Made by a program: the position numbers and the translations under genes. A stretch of 55,246 bases of DNA from CAKOSP01 sp964371745. GTDB taxonomy: Bacteria; Bacillota_I; Bacilli_A; RF39; UBA660. The DNA lies in contig CAYJNS010000001.1 of the NCBI GenBank assembly GCA_964371745.1, positions 1 through 55,246 of the forward strand, written 5' to 3'. Positions 1 to 8,390 of this stretch are shown here, piece by piece (the first letter of the stretch is position 1; the number at the start of each line of letters is the position of its first letter). Under the pieces are notes generated by a model, which made no database searches, was not told the origin of the DNA, and saw only the letters and a list, made by a program, of their open reading frames with translations.

Positions 1-338
1 TTGCTGATTCAATTGCAATGCAAATTGAAAACAGAGCGCATTTTAGATCAGCTCAAAAAAGAGCTATTAGAAACACTATGAAATCTGGCGCAAAAGGAAT
101 TAAAACTTTAGTATCTGGAAGATTAGGTGGCGCTGAAATAGCTAGAGGAGAAGGTTATACTGAAGGTACAGTTCCTCTTCACACAATTAGAGCAGACGTT
201 GATTATGCAACTAGTGAAGCTGATACAACTTATGGAAAAATTGGTGTTAAAGTTTGGATCTACAAAGATGAAATACTTCCTGCAAAGAAAAAAAGCGTAA
301 AGGAGGAAAAAACTCATGTTGATGCCAAAAAGAACTAA
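1..338 (+). CDS. rpsC: 30S ribosomal protein S3, C-terminal part (5' end outside window)
   Basis: This is the C-terminal half of S3, a small-subunit head protein at the mRNA entry channel. The frame is open from base 3 and starts before the window. The segment has the family signature KSGAKGIKTLVSGRLGGAEI, then EGTVPLHTIRADVDY and a TTYGKIGVKVWIY stretch, and ends in a lysine-rich tail. It overlaps the start of rplP by 23 bases, as is usual for translationally coupled S10-operon genes. Only about 111 codons are visible, so nothing can be said of the KH domain. Confidence 0.97.
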   Translation, partial: ADSIAMQIENRAHFRSAQKRAIRNTMKSGAKGIKTLVSGRLGGAEIARGEGYTEGTVPLHTIRADVDYATSEADTTYGKIGVKVWIYKDEILPAKKKSVKEEKTHVDAKKN

Positions 339-747
339 ATATCGTAAAAGTCATAGAGTTAGTTATGATGGTAAGGCTAAAGGTAATTTAGAACTTCATT
401 TAGGTGATTATGGGCTTAAAGCTATGAATGGTGGATGGATTTCTGCTAGACAAATAGAAGCTGCTCGTATCGCTATGACAAGATATATGAAACGTGGTGG
501 AAAAGTTTATATTAATATTTTCCCACATTTACCACTAACAAAAAAACCTCTTGAAACACGTCAAGGTAAAGGTAAAGGTGGAATTGACAGATATGTAGCA
601 GTTGTTAAAACTGGTAAAATTATGTTTGAAGTTAAAGGTGTATCTGAGGAAATTGCTCGTGAAGCACTTAGACTTGCAGCTCATAAGTTATCTGTTAAAA
701 CAAAAATAGTAGTAAGAGAAAAGGATGGTGATTCACTTGAAAATTAA
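316..747 (+). CDS. rplP: 50S ribosomal protein L16
   Basis: L16 binds 23S rRNA near the peptidyl-transferase centre and A-site tRNA. The 143-residue product begins MLMPKRTKYRKSHR, the family's normal start, and carries ISARQIEAARIAMTRY and KGKGGIDRYVAVVK. An AAGGAGG ribosome site at 299-305 lies inside the end of rpsC and fixes the start at 316 rather than the second ATG at 322. Length is typical. It is followed by rpmC with a short overlap. Confidence 0.98.
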   Translation: MLMPKRTKYRKSHRVSYDGKAKGNLELHLGDYGLKAMNGGWISARQIEAARIAMTRYMKRGGKVYINIFPHLPLTKKPLETRQGKGKGGIDRYVAVVKTGKIMFEVKGVSEEIAREALRLAAHKLSVKTKIVVREKDGDSLEN

Positions 748-949
748 TGATATAAGAAAATTATCAAGCGAAGAGCTAGAAAAGAAAATTAAAGAAACAA
801 AAGGTAATTTATTTACTAAAAGAATGCAACAAGCAAATGGTACTTTAGAAAAACCATTCGAACTTAATGTTTTAAGAAAAGATGTTGCAAAAATGAAAAC
901 TGTACTTAAAGAAAGACAGTTAGAAGAATTAGCTGGAGGTGTTAAATAA
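737..949 (+). CDS. rpmC: 50S ribosomal protein L29 (TTG start)
   Basis: L29 is a small helical-hairpin protein near the polypeptide exit tunnel. The product reads (M)KINDIRKLSSEELEKKIKE and ends with the conserved RKDVAKMKTVLKER stretch. I place the start at TTG 737 because family members begin M-K-x-x-(D/E)-(I/L)-R and AAGGA at 721-725 is correctly spaced. An in-frame ATG at 725 would add four residues (MVIH) not found in relatives. The gene overlaps rplP by 11 bases and its stop overlaps the rpsQ start by one base. Confidence 0.93.
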   Translation: MKINDIRKLSSEELEKKIKETKGNLFTKRMQQANGTLEKPFELNVLRKDVAKMKTVLKERQLEELAGGVK

Positions 950-1206
950 TGGAAGCACGTAAACAAGAATTTGTTGGTACTGTAGTAAGCGCTAAGAATG
1001 ATAAAACTATCACAGTATTAGTTGAAACTCATAAAAAACATAAATTATATGGAAAAAGATATACTGCATCAAAAAAATATGCTGCTCATGATGAAAAAAA
1101 CACTGCTGGTGTAGGAGACACAGTTAAAATTAGAATGACTAGACCTATTTCTAAAACTAAGAAATATGAATTAGTTGAAGTTCTAAATAAAGCTGTTGTT
1201 CTTTAG
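949..1206 (+). CDS. rpsQ: 30S ribosomal protein S17
   Basis: S17 is a primary 16S rRNA binder with an OB fold. The 85-residue product has EFVGTVVSAKNDKTITVLVE, HKLYGKRYTASKKYAAHDE and GDTVKIRMTRPISKTKKY, all standard family blocks. The start ATG overlaps the last base of the rpmC stop. It sits in the usual L29-S17-L14 order. Confidence 0.97.
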   Translation: MEARKQEFVGTVVSAKNDKTITVLVETHKKHKLYGKRYTASKKYAAHDEKNTAGVGDTVKIRMTRPISKTKKYELVEVLNKAVVL

Positions 1207-1217
1207 GAGGCGATATT

Positions 1218-1586
1218 ATGGTAATGCAAGAATCAAGATTAAAAGTTGCAGATAATAGTGGAGCTAGAGAACTTTTAGTAATAAGAGTTGAAGGCGGATC
1301 TAAAGTTAAAACTGGTAATATCGGTGATGTTGTAGTAGGAACTGTTAAAAAATCACTACCAAATGGTAATATTAAAAAAGGTAAAGTTGTTAGAGCTGTT
1401 ATAGTTAGAACTGTTCATGGTATTAAAAGACCAGATGGATCTAATATTAAATTTTCTGATAATGCATGTGTTTTAATTAAAGATGATAAATCACCACTTG
1501 GTACTCGTGTATTTGGTCCTGTTGCAAGAGAGTTAAGAGAAAAAGAATATAATAAAATCGTTTCTTTAGCTCCAGAGGTTTTATAG
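1218..1586 (+). CDS. rplN: 50S ribosomal protein L14
   Basis: L14 lies at the subunit interface and contacts 16S helix 14. The 122-residue product contains RLKVADNSGARELLVIRVEG near the start and KSPLGTRVFGPVARELRE near the end, both diagnostic. A GGAGG site precedes the ATG. Length equals the bacterial standard of 122. Confidence 0.98.
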   Translation: MVMQESRLKVADNSGARELLVIRVEGGSKVKTGNIGDVVVGTVKKSLPNGNIKKGKVVRAVIVRTVHGIKRPDGSNIKFSDNACVLIKDDKSPLGTRVFGPVARELREKEYNKIVSLAPEVL

Positions 1587-1594
1587 GAGGATAT

Positions 1595-1900
1595 ATGAAA
1601 GTAAGAGTAGGAGATAATGTTTTAGTACTTGCTGGAAAAGACAAAGGTAAAGAAGGTAAAGTAGTTAAAACTTTAAAACAAATCGATAAAGTTGTTGTTG
1701 AAGGTGTAAATGTTGTTAAAAAACATTCTAAGCCAACAAACAATAATGATAAAGGTGGTATTTTTTCAATAGAAATGCCAATTCATGTATCTAATGTAAA
1801 AGTTGTTAAAGAAACAAAAAAAGAAATTAAAAAGGATACAAAAAAAGAAGTAAAAGAAGTTAAAGCGACAGCTAAAACTACTAAGAAAGAGAGTAAATAA
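1595..1900 (+). CDS. rplX: 50S ribosomal protein L24 with lysine-rich tail
   Basis: L24 is an assembly-initiating 23S rRNA binder with an N-terminal KOW motif, seen here as VRVGDNVLVLAGKDKGKEG. The family core ends around residue 76 (GGIFSIEMPIHVSNVKVV). The last 25 or so residues are an extra Lys/Glu/Thr-rich tail, low complexity and not part of the standard fold. A GGAGG site stands just upstream. The tail may be a lineage-specific rRNA-binding extension (inference). Confidence 0.96.
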   Translation: MKVRVGDNVLVLAGKDKGKEGKVVKTLKQIDKVVVEGVNVVKKHSKPTNNNDKGGIFSIEMPIHVSNVKVVKETKKEIKKDTKKEVKEVKATAKTTKKESK

Positions 1901-1902
1901 TT

Positions 1903-2442
1903 ATGAGTAATTTTAAAAAGTTATATACTGAAGAAATAGTACCTGCTTTACAAAAAGAATTTAATTATTCATCAATTATGGCAGTGCCAAAACTTGAAAA
2001 AATAGTAGTTAATATGGGTGTTGGTGAAGCTTCTAAAGATGAAAAATTTATTACTGCAGCAGTTGCTGATTTAGCAATTATTACTGGTCAAAAACCTGTA
2101 ATTACAAAAGCAAAAAAATCAATTGCTGGATTTAAACTTCGTGAAGGACAAAGTGTTGGTGCTAAAGTTACACTTCGTGGAGAAAATATGTATGATTTTT
2201 TAGAAAAATTAATCAGAGTTTCACTTCCGCGTGTTAGAGACTTCAGAGGAGTTTCTGCAACAGCATTTGATGGAAGAGGTAACTATACTTTAGGTATTAA
2301 AGAACAATTAATTTTTCCGGAAATTGATTATGATAACGTTGTTAAAGTAAGAGGTATGGATATCATTATCGTAACAACTGCAAAAACAAACGAAGAGGCA
2401 AAAAGTTTATTAAAAAACTTCGGGATGCCTTTTAAGAAGTAA
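1903..2442 (+). CDS. rplE: 50S ribosomal protein L5
   Basis: L5 binds 5S rRNA and contacts the P-site tRNA elbow. The 179-residue product shows the blocks KLEKIVVNMGVGEAS, KAKKSIAGFKLREGQSVG, and RDFRGVSATAFDGRGNYTLG, all highly conserved. Length is normal. It follows rplX by two bases and precedes rpsZ. Confidence 0.98.
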   Translation: MSNFKKLYTEEIVPALQKEFNYSSIMAVPKLEKIVVNMGVGEASKDEKFITAAVADLAIITGQKPVITKAKKSIAGFKLREGQSVGAKVTLRGENMYDFLEKLIRVSLPRVRDFRGVSATAFDGRGNYTLGIKEQLIFPEIDYDNVVKVRGMDIIIVTTAKTNEEAKSLLKNFGMPFKK

Positions 2443-2451
2443 GGAGGATCT

Positions 2452-2637
2452 ATGGCAAAAACTAGTTTAAAAGTTAAAAATAAAAGAAAACCTAAATTTA
2501 GTACGAGGGGCTATACACGTTGTGAAAGATGTGGTAGACCACATTCAGTACTTAAAAAATATGGTATTTGTCGTATTTGCTTTAGAGAATTAGCAAATCA
2601 AGGTCAAATTCCTGGTGTTAAAAAATCAAGTTGGTAA
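2452..2637 (+). CDS. rpsZ: 30S ribosomal protein S14, zinc-binding type
   Basis: This is the short 61-residue S14 with a zinc ribbon, four cysteines at residues 24, 27, 40 and 43 (CERC and CRIC). It is the C+ form found in Bacillota rather than the longer zinc-free form. GGAGG precedes the ATG. The ending GQIPGVKKSSW is the family consensus. Confidence 0.97.
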   Translation: MAKTSLKVKNKRKPKFSTRGYTRCERCGRPHSVLKKYGICRICFRELANQGQIPGVKKSSW

Positions 2638-2653
2638 GAAGGAGGAAAAATAG

Positions 2654-3052
2654 ATGTTTGTACAAGATAAAATAGCAGATATGCTTACAAGAATCAGAAA
2701 TGCTAATCAAATGAAGTATAAAACAGTTGATGTTATTGGAACTAAAATGACTTTAGCTATCGCTGAAATACTGAAAAAAGAAGGTTACATTGCTGAATAC
2801 GTAAATGAAAAAAATATAACTGGCGATAAACTTACTCTAACACTTAAATATGGTGAGAAAAAAGAAAGAGTTATTGTTGGTCTTAAAAGAATTAGTAAAT
2901 CTGGATTAAGAGTTTATGCTAAATCAACTGAAATTCCTCGTGTTCTTAACGGACTTGGAATTGCAATTATCTCAACTTCTGCTGGTCTAATGACTGATAA
3001 AGAAGCTAGAGAAAAAGGGTTAGGAGGCGAAGTACTTGCCTATATTTGGTAA
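2654..3052 (+). CDS. rpsH: 30S ribosomal protein S8
   Basis: S8 binds the central domain of 16S rRNA and in many bacteria also regulates the spc operon by binding its mRNA. The 132-residue product starts with DKIADMLTRIRNANQMK and ends with GLGGEVLAYIW, both diagnostic. A strong AAGGAGG site is present. No spc-type S8 mRNA mimic was identified by eye. Confidence 0.98.
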   Translation: MFVQDKIADMLTRIRNANQMKYKTVDVIGTKMTLAIAEILKKEGYIAEYVNEKNITGDKLTLTLKYGEKKERVIVGLKRISKSGLRVYAKSTEIPRVLNGLGIAIISTSAGLMTDKEAREKGLGGEVLAYIW

Positions 3053-3062
3053 GTAAAGTATT

Positions 3063-3599
3063 ATGAGTAGAATCGGAGAAAGAAGATTAACCCTTCCTGC
3101 TGGTGTTACAGTTACTTGTGAAAACAATGTAGCAACTGTAAAAGGACCTAAAGGAGAATTAAAACTTGACTATAATCCACTTGTTGAGATAGTAGTTGAA
3201 GAAAGTGTTGTATTAACTAAAAAAGTTAAAGACACAAAACTTGCAAATGTTATGCAAGGAACAACTAATTCACATATTAGTAACATGATAAAAGGAGTTA
3301 GTGAAGGATATGAAAAAGGTGTTGAAGCAGTTGGTGTTGGATATAAATTTAATGTTCAAGGAACTAAAATTACTGTTTCAGCTGGTTATTCACATCCAGT
3401 AATTAAAGATATACCTGCTGGTTTAACTGTAGAACAAGTAAGTAATACAGAAATAACTATTAAAGGTATTGATAAACAAAAAGTAACTGAATTTGCGGCA
3501 ATTATACGTAAGATAAGAAAACCAGAACCATATAAAGGTAAAGGTATACGTTATAAAGGTGAAATAATCCGTCGTAAAGAAGGTAAGAAAGCTGCATAA
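3063..3599 (+). CDS. rplF: 50S ribosomal protein L6
   Basis: L6 has two related RNA-binding domains and sits at the base of the stalk near the sarcin-ricin loop. The 178-residue product begins MSRIGERRLTLPAGVTV and carries GVSEGYEKGVEAVGVGYKF and the C-terminal signature RKPEPYKGKGIRYKGE. Length is normal. No good ribosome site is seen before this start, only a weak purine stretch, so coupling to rpsH translation is likely. Confidence 0.98.
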   Translation: MSRIGERRLTLPAGVTVTCENNVATVKGPKGELKLDYNPLVEIVVEESVVLTKKVKDTKLANVMQGTTNSHISNMIKGVSEGYEKGVEAVGVGYKFNVQGTKITVSAGYSHPVIKDIPAGLTVEQVSNTEITIKGIDKQKVTEFAAIIRKIRKPEPYKGKGIRYKGEIIRRKEGKKAA

Positions 3600-3613
3600 G
3601 GAGGTAAAAAGTT

Positions 3614-3964
3614 ATGATAAAAAAAGAAGCAAATAATGTTGGACGTGTAAGACGTCATAAAAGAATTCGTAAAACTTTAAGTGGTACAACTGAAGTTCCA
3701 AGACTTGCTGTATTTAAATCAAATAGTGCTATATATGCGCAAGTTATTAATGATCAAACTGGAACTACCTTAGCGGCTTCATCAAGTTTAGAATTAAAAC
3801 TTGGAAGTAATGTTGAGGCTGCAAGTGCAGTTGGTAAAAGTATTGCTGAAAAATGTAAAAAATTAAAAATTAGTAAAGTAGTATTTGACCGTGGAGGCTT
3901 TGCATACCATGGAAGAGTTTCTGCTTTAGCTGATGCAGCTAGAGCTGCAGGACTAGAGTTTTAG
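3614..3964 (+). CDS. rplR: 50S ribosomal protein L18
   Basis: L18 binds 5S rRNA with L5 and L25. The 116-residue product has RRHKRIRKTLSGTTEVPRLA, SNSAIYAQVIND and the C-terminal VVFDRGGFAYHGRV block. The AAGGAGG site overlaps the rplF stop, so the two genes are coupled. Confidence 0.97.
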   Translation: MIKKEANNVGRVRRHKRIRKTLSGTTEVPRLAVFKSNSAIYAQVINDQTGTTLAASSSLELKLGSNVEAASAVGKSIAEKCKKLKISKVVFDRGGFAYHGRVSALADAARAAGLEF

Positions 3965-3973
3965 GAGGCAAGT

Positions 3974-4498
3974 ATGGATAACAAGAATTTTAAAAATAAC
4001 AGAAGAAATAATGAGCCAAAGAAAAAACTATTAGAAGATAAAGTTATTTCTATTGGAAGAGTTACTAAAGTTAATAAAGGTGGACGTCGTTTTAGATTTT
4101 CAGCTACTGTTGCTGTAGGTAACCGTAAAGGACTTATTGGAATCGGTACTGGAAAAGCAAATGAAGTAGCTGAGTCTATTGCAAAAGCTATCCAAGCCGC
4201 TAATAAGAATGTTGTTAAAATAGCTTTAATCGATAATAGAACTGTACCACATGAAGCTACTGGTAAAACAGGTAGAGCACAGGTTCTAATCAAACCTGCT
4301 AAAGTAGGTCGTGGAATAGTTGCTGGTGGAGCTGCTCGTGCAGTTTTAGAACTAGCAGGTGTTAAAGATATAATGGCTAAATCACTTGGTGCTAATACAA
4401 AAATCAATGTAGCTAAAGCAACAATGAATGCGTTAATCGCGCAAAGAACTCCAGAACACGTTGCTGCTCTTCGTGGTAAGAAAGTTGAGGAGTTATAA
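3974..4498 (+). CDS. rpsE: 30S ribosomal protein S5
   Basis: S5 is involved in translational accuracy and mRNA unwinding. The 174-residue product has a charged N-terminus, the S5 double-stranded-RNA-binding domain (VISIGRVTKVNKGGRRFRFS), and the C-terminal GGAARAVLELAGVKDI block. The next gene is rplO one base after the stop; the rpmD gene that normally separates them is absent. Confidence 0.98.
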   Translation: MDNKNFKNNRRNNEPKKKLLEDKVISIGRVTKVNKGGRRFRFSATVAVGNRKGLIGIGTGKANEVAESIAKAIQAANKNVVKIALIDNRTVPHEATGKTGRAQVLIKPAKVGRGIVAGGAARAVLELAGVKDIMAKSLGANTKINVAKATMNALIAQRTPEHVAALRGKKVEEL

Positions 4499-4499
4499 T

Positions 4500-4943
4500 A
4501 TGAAATTAGAAAATTTACCTAAAAGTAAAGAATATAAAGAAATCAAAAGAGTTGGTCGTGGACCTGGTTCAGGTATGGGTAAAACTTCAACTCGTGGAGA
4601 AAAAGGACAAAAAGCAAGAAGTGGTTCATCAATTAAACCATGGTTTGCTGGAGGACAAACTCCACTTTATAAAAGATTACCTAAAAGAGGATTTAGTAAC
4701 AAATTATTTGAAACTAAATATGCTTGTATTAATCTAAGTGATTTAAATAAATTCTTTAATGATGGAGATGTAGTAACTCCAGAAGTACTTAAAGAAAGAG
4801 GTATAATTAAAAAGGAACTAAGTGGTATTAAGATTTTAGGAAATGGGGAACTTGAAAAGAAATTAACTATTAAAGCTAATAGATTCTCAAGCTCAGCTAT
4901 TACTAAAATAGAGAGTGCTGGCGGAAAAACTGAGGTGATCTAA
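4500..4943 (+). CDS. rplO: 50S ribosomal protein L15
   Basis: L15 is a late-assembly 23S rRNA binder. The 147-residue product starts MKLENLPKSKEYK and has KRVGRGPGSGMGKTSTRGEK and WFAGGQTPLYKRLPKRGF. An in-frame upstream extension to 4461 would overlap rpsE and has no family support, so ATG 4500 is chosen; the ribosome site GAGGAG lies in the end of rpsE. It sits directly after rpsE without rpmD. Confidence 0.97.
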   Translation: MKLENLPKSKEYKEIKRVGRGPGSGMGKTSTRGEKGQKARSGSSIKPWFAGGQTPLYKRLPKRGFSNKLFETKYACINLSDLNKFFNDGDVVTPEVLKERGIIKKELSGIKILGNGELEKKLTIKANRFSSSAITKIESAGGKTEVI

Positions 4944-4944
4944 A

Positions 4945-6213
4945 ATGTTTAAAACCTTTTCCGGACTTTTTAGTAAATCTGGTAAAGATTTGCGGAAGAG
5001 ATTATACATTACATTTCTATTCTTAGGAATCTTTTGTTTAGGTACTCAAATAACAGTTCCATTTATTGAAGGAGTTGAAATTGGTTCCCTTGGTGTTCTT
5101 GAAATATTCAACTTAATGAGTGGTGGAGGTTTATCGCAATTTTCAATATTTGCGCTAGGTGTTTCACCATACATTACTGCATCAATTATAATGCAAATAC
5201 TTCAAATGGATATCATACCTTATTTTAAAGAACTTAAAGAACAAGGTTATGTAGGAAAACAAAAAATTAATAGAATAACAAGATATCTAGGAATAGGTCT
5301 TGCATTTATTCAAGCTTATATGTTTTCAATTTACTTTTTAGAAGGAACTACTTCATTAACAATGCTTAGCGTAGTTATAGTAATGACTGCAGGTACAGCT
5401 TTTTGTTTATGGATGGGTGATCAAATCACTAAAAAAGGAATTGGAAATGGACAATCTATGTTAATTATGGCTGGTATTATTCAAAGTATGCCAACTATAT
5501 TTACTGGAGCATATGACTCATTTATTACAAATAGTACAAGCTCAGAATGGATTGGTATAGCGCTATTCTTAGCATTTATATTAAGTTATGTTTTAATTAT
5601 TGTAGGAATTATCTGGATGCAACTAGCTGAAAGAAAAATACCAATACAACAAGCAAACAGAACTGCAAGTGCTATGAATTCAAAACAAAACTTTTTGCCA
5701 ATTAAAATTAATTCGGCAGGGGTTATACCAGTAATTTTTGCATCAATAATAACTACTATACCAGCAACAATTGTTGCCTTTACAGGTAATGAGGCTGCAA
5801 TAGATTTTGTTGATAAATATATATCTTATACTTCTTGGAGTGGATTTGCAATATATATTATATTCATATTCTTATTTGCATATGTTTATACATTTATGGC
5901 AATGAACCCAGAAAATATGAGTAAAAATTTAAATAAAAATGGTGGTTATATTCCAGGGGTTAGGCCTGGAGTTGATACAACTAATTACATATCAAAGGTA
6001 TTATCAAGACTTACATTTGTAGGAAGTTTATTTTTAGTAATTCTTGCTGCACTTCCTTTACTAATATCTGCTGTAACAGATCTTCCTGATAGTGTTACAT
6101 TAGGTGGTACAGGAATCTTAATCGTAGTAGGTGTTGCTATTGAAACTTACAAACAAATTGAAAGTGGAGTAGTATCAAGAAGCTATGCTTCAAAAAGGAA
6201 AAAATTAAAATGA
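4945..6213 (+). CDS. secY: Preprotein translocase channel subunit SecY
   Basis: SecY forms the protein-conducting channel of the Sec translocon. The 422-residue product has about ten hydrophobic segments, the plug region after TM1, the ALGVSPYITASIIMQILQ block, and the cytosolic loop ENMSKNLNKNGGYIPGVRPG used for SecA and ribosome contact. Length is typical. It starts one base after rplO and its TGA overlaps the adk ATG. It would export the many signal-bearing proteins in this window. Confidence 0.98.
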   Translation: MFKTFSGLFSKSGKDLRKRLYITFLFLGIFCLGTQITVPFIEGVEIGSLGVLEIFNLMSGGGLSQFSIFALGVSPYITASIIMQILQMDIIPYFKELKEQGYVGKQKINRITRYLGIGLAFIQAYMFSIYFLEGTTSLTMLSVVIVMTAGTAFCLWMGDQITKKGIGNGQSMLIMAGIIQSMPTIFTGAYDSFITNSTSSEWIGIALFLAFILSYVLIIVGIIWMQLAERKIPIQQANRTASAMNSKQNFLPIKINSAGVIPVIFASIITTIPATIVAFTGNEAAIDFVDKYISYTSWSGFAIYIIFIFLFAYVYTFMAMNPENMSKNLNKNGGYIPGVRPGVDTTNYISKVLSRLTFVGSLFLVILAALPLLISAVTDLPDSVTLGGTGILIVVGVAIETYKQIESGVVSRSYASKRKKLK

Positions 6214-6851
6214 AAAATATAATATTTATTGCTCCCCCTTCATCAGGGAAAGGGACTCAAAGTGAGCTATTAAAAGATAAGTATGGTTATGAGCATATTT
6301 CAACTGGAGATATTCTAAGAAGTGAAGCTAGTAAAAATACTAAAGAGGCAAATGAATTAAAAGAAATTTTAAAATCGGGTCATCTTGTGAGTGATGAATT
6401 AATTATAGAAATTTTAAATAAAAAAATATTAAGTTTAATGGAAAAACCATTTATTTTAGATGGTTTTCCAAGAACACTTAATCAAGCAGAAGAACTTAAT
6501 AAAATATTTAATAATATTAACATGGATAATTACATTGTAATTCATCTAGAGTTAGACAAAAATTTAGCTATGCAAAGAGCATTAGGAAGATTAGTTTGCT
6601 CATGTGGTAAATCATATAATATATATGATGAAAAGTTAAAACCGAAAAATCAAAATAAATGTGATTCTTGTGGAAAGACACTTTTAAAAAGATCTGATGA
6701 TACAGAAGAACATTTTTTAGATAGATTTGAATCTTACTTAAAAGAAACAAAACCGGTTCTTGACTTTTATGAAAGTATGAGCAAAGTAAAACACGTTGAT
6801 GCATCTATTAACAAAGAAGTAACCTATAAACAAATTGAGGAAAATATTTAA
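6210..6851 (+). CDS. adk: Adenylate kinase, zinc-lid type
   Basis: Adk interconverts ATP+AMP and 2 ADP. The P-loop is at residues 8-17 (APPSSGKGTQ, where most relatives have GPPGAGKGT), followed by HISTGDILR and the LDGFPRT nucleotide-binding motif. The lid has two Cys pairs (CSCGKSYN and CDSCGK), indicating a structural zinc as in Gram-positive enzymes. The gene overlaps secY by four bases (ATGA), the usual secY-adk-map order. Confidence 0.97.
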   Translation: MKNIIFIAPPSSGKGTQSELLKDKYGYEHISTGDILRSEASKNTKEANELKEILKSGHLVSDELIIEILNKKILSLMEKPFILDGFPRTLNQAEELNKIFNNINMDNYIVIHLELDKNLAMQRALGRLVCSCGKSYNIYDEKLKPKNQNKCDSCGKTLLKRSDDTEEHFLDRFESYLKETKPVLDFYESMSKVKHVDASINKEVTYKQIEENI

Positions 6852-7591
6852 TGATTGTTAAAAATAATAAACAGCTTGAATGCTTAAAAGAAGCAGGAAA
6901 AATTAACTACTTAACACATAAACATTTAGAAAAACATATAAAAGTTGGAGTAACTACATCATTTTTAAACGAAATAGCAAATGAATTTATAAAAATGCAT
7001 AACGCTTCTCCTTCATTTTTAAACTATAATGGTTTTCCAGCAAGTATATGTTGTTCGCTAAATGATGAAGTAGTTCATGGTATTCCATCTAATAAGAAGT
7101 TAAAAGATGGTGATATTATTTCAATTGATATAGGAGTGTGCTATAAAGGATATCATTCTGATAGTGCAAATACTTATATCGTAGGTAGTGCAAGTAAAGA
7201 AATAAGCGATTTAGTTGAAAATACTAAAAAGAGTTTATATCTTGGGCTTGATAAAATAAAAGATGGAGTAAAAGTTAGTGAAATTGGAAAAGCAATTGAA
7301 GGATTTGCTCATAAAAATAATTTGAGTATTATTAGAGAACTTGTTGGCCATGGTGTTGGCACTAAAGTTCATGAGTATCCAGATGTCCCTAATTACTATA
7401 CAGATTCTAAAGTAACGCTCGTTACTGGTATGGTAATTGCTGTTGAACCAATGTTAAATTTAGGTAAAAGAGATATTTATTTAGATGATGATGATTGGAC
7501 AATTAAAACTAAAGATAAAAAACCATCAGCTCATTTTGAACATACAGTTATGGTAACAAAAGACGGATGCGTTATATTGACGGGAGAGTGA
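6851..7591 (+). CDS. map: Type I methionine aminopeptidase
   Basis: It removes the initiator methionine from nascent proteins. The 246-residue product carries the five metal ligands of the pita-bread fold: Asp in SIDIGVCYKGYHSDSANT (two), His in GHGVGTKVHEYP, Glu in AVEPML and Glu in HFEHTVMVT. It shares a base with the adk stop. It ends in TGA, which overlaps the infA GTG start. Confidence 0.97.
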   Translation: MIVKNNKQLECLKEAGKINYLTHKHLEKHIKVGVTTSFLNEIANEFIKMHNASPSFLNYNGFPASICCSLNDEVVHGIPSNKKLKDGDIISIDIGVCYKGYHSDSANTYIVGSASKEISDLVENTKKSLYLGLDKIKDGVKVSEIGKAIEGFAHKNNLSIIRELVGHGVGTKVHEYPDVPNYYTDSKVTLVTGMVIAVEPMLNLGKRDIYLDDDDWTIKTKDKKPSAHFEHTVMVTKDGCVILTGE

Positions 7592-7869
7592 AGAAAATAG
7601 CAAAACGTAATTACAAAAAGGATTTTGTAAAAAGAGAAGAAAAAAAAGATACTACTAGTAGTGATAAAATTGAAGTAGAAGGCAAAGTTGTGGAAGTAAC
7701 AAAAGGAATGCAATATATTGTAGAACTTCCAAATAAACACAAAGTAACAGCCCACATTTCTGGTAAAATGCGTTTAAATAATATACGTATTTTACCAGGC
7801 GATACAGTTACGCTTGAACTAACGCCCTACGACTTAACATGTGGGCGAATAACATGGAATAAAAGATAA
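7588..7869 (+). CDS. infA: Translation initiation factor IF-1 with N-terminal extension
   Basis: IF-1 occupies the ribosomal A site during initiation. From about residue 27 the product matches the 72-residue family: IEVEGKVVEVTKGMQYIVEL, AHISGKMRLNNIRILPGD and ELTPYDLTCGRITW. It has an extra basic N-terminus (VKKIAKRNYKKDFVKREEKK). The start is uncertain. GTG 7588 gives a four-base GTGA overlap with map; ATG 7567 would add seven residues that lie over the conserved map C-terminus in another frame. Neither has an ideal ribosome site. No later ATG, GTG or TTG precedes the core. Confidence 0.9.
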   Translation: MKKIAKRNYKKDFVKREEKKDTTSSDKIEVEGKVVEVTKGMQYIVELPNKHKVTAHISGKMRLNNIRILPGDTVTLELTPYDLTCGRITWNKR

Positions 7870-7881
7870 TGGAGGTAAGTT

Positions 7882-7995
7882 ATGAAAGTTAGACCATCAG
7901 TTAAAAAAATTTGTAAAAAATGTAAAATTATAAGAAGAAAAGGTAGAGTTATGGTTATTTGTAATAACCCTAAACACAAACAAAGACAAGGATAG
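7882..7995 (+). CDS. rpmJ: 50S ribosomal protein L36
   Basis: This 37-residue protein reads MKVRPSVKKICKKCKIIRRK and ends in NNPKHKQRQG. It has the L36 zinc-ribbon ligands (C-x2-C, later Cys and His), so it is the zinc-containing type. A GGAGG site stands at 7871-7875. It lies between infA and rpsM, as in most Bacillota. Confidence 0.97.
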   Translation: MKVRPSVKKICKKCKIIRRKGRVMVICNNPKHKQRQG

Positions 7996-8005
7996 GTGTT
8001 AAAAA

Positions 8006-8380
8006 ATGGCAAGAATAAAGAATATTGAATTACCAAAAAATAAACATGTAGTTATTGGTTTAACAGAAATACATGGAATTGGTAGAAGTTTAGCTAAAAC
8101 TATTTGTAATGGTGCAAAGGTAGATGAAACTAAAAAAGTTAAAGATTTAACAGATGCTGATGTTACTGCTTTAAGAGCGGAAATTGATAAGTGTACTGTT
8201 GAAGGTGACTTAAGACGTGATGTACAATTAAGTATCAAAAACAAAATGGAAATTAACAGCTATGAAGGAACTAGACATAAAAAAGGTTTACCTGTAAGAG
8301 GACAAAGAACTAGTAGAAATGCTAAGACTCGTAAAGGTAGAGGAAAAACAGTTGCTAATAAAAAGAAAGCTGGAAAGTAG
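8006..8380 (+). CDS. rpsM: 30S ribosomal protein S13
   Basis: S13 lies in the head and bridges to L5. The 124-residue product has MARIKNIELPKNKHVVIGLT, the helix-two-turn-helix TEIHGIGRSLAKTIC, and the C-terminal signature GTRHKKGLPVRGQRTSRNAK plus a basic tail. It is first of the alpha-operon block rpsM-rpsK-rpoA-rplQ. Confidence 0.97.
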   Translation: MARIKNIELPKNKHVVIGLTEIHGIGRSLAKTICNGAKVDETKKVKDLTDADVTALRAEIDKCTVEGDLRRDVQLSIKNKMEINSYEGTRHKKGLPVRGQRTSRNAKTRKGRGKTVANKKKAGK

Positions 8381-8390
8381 GTAGATAAGT

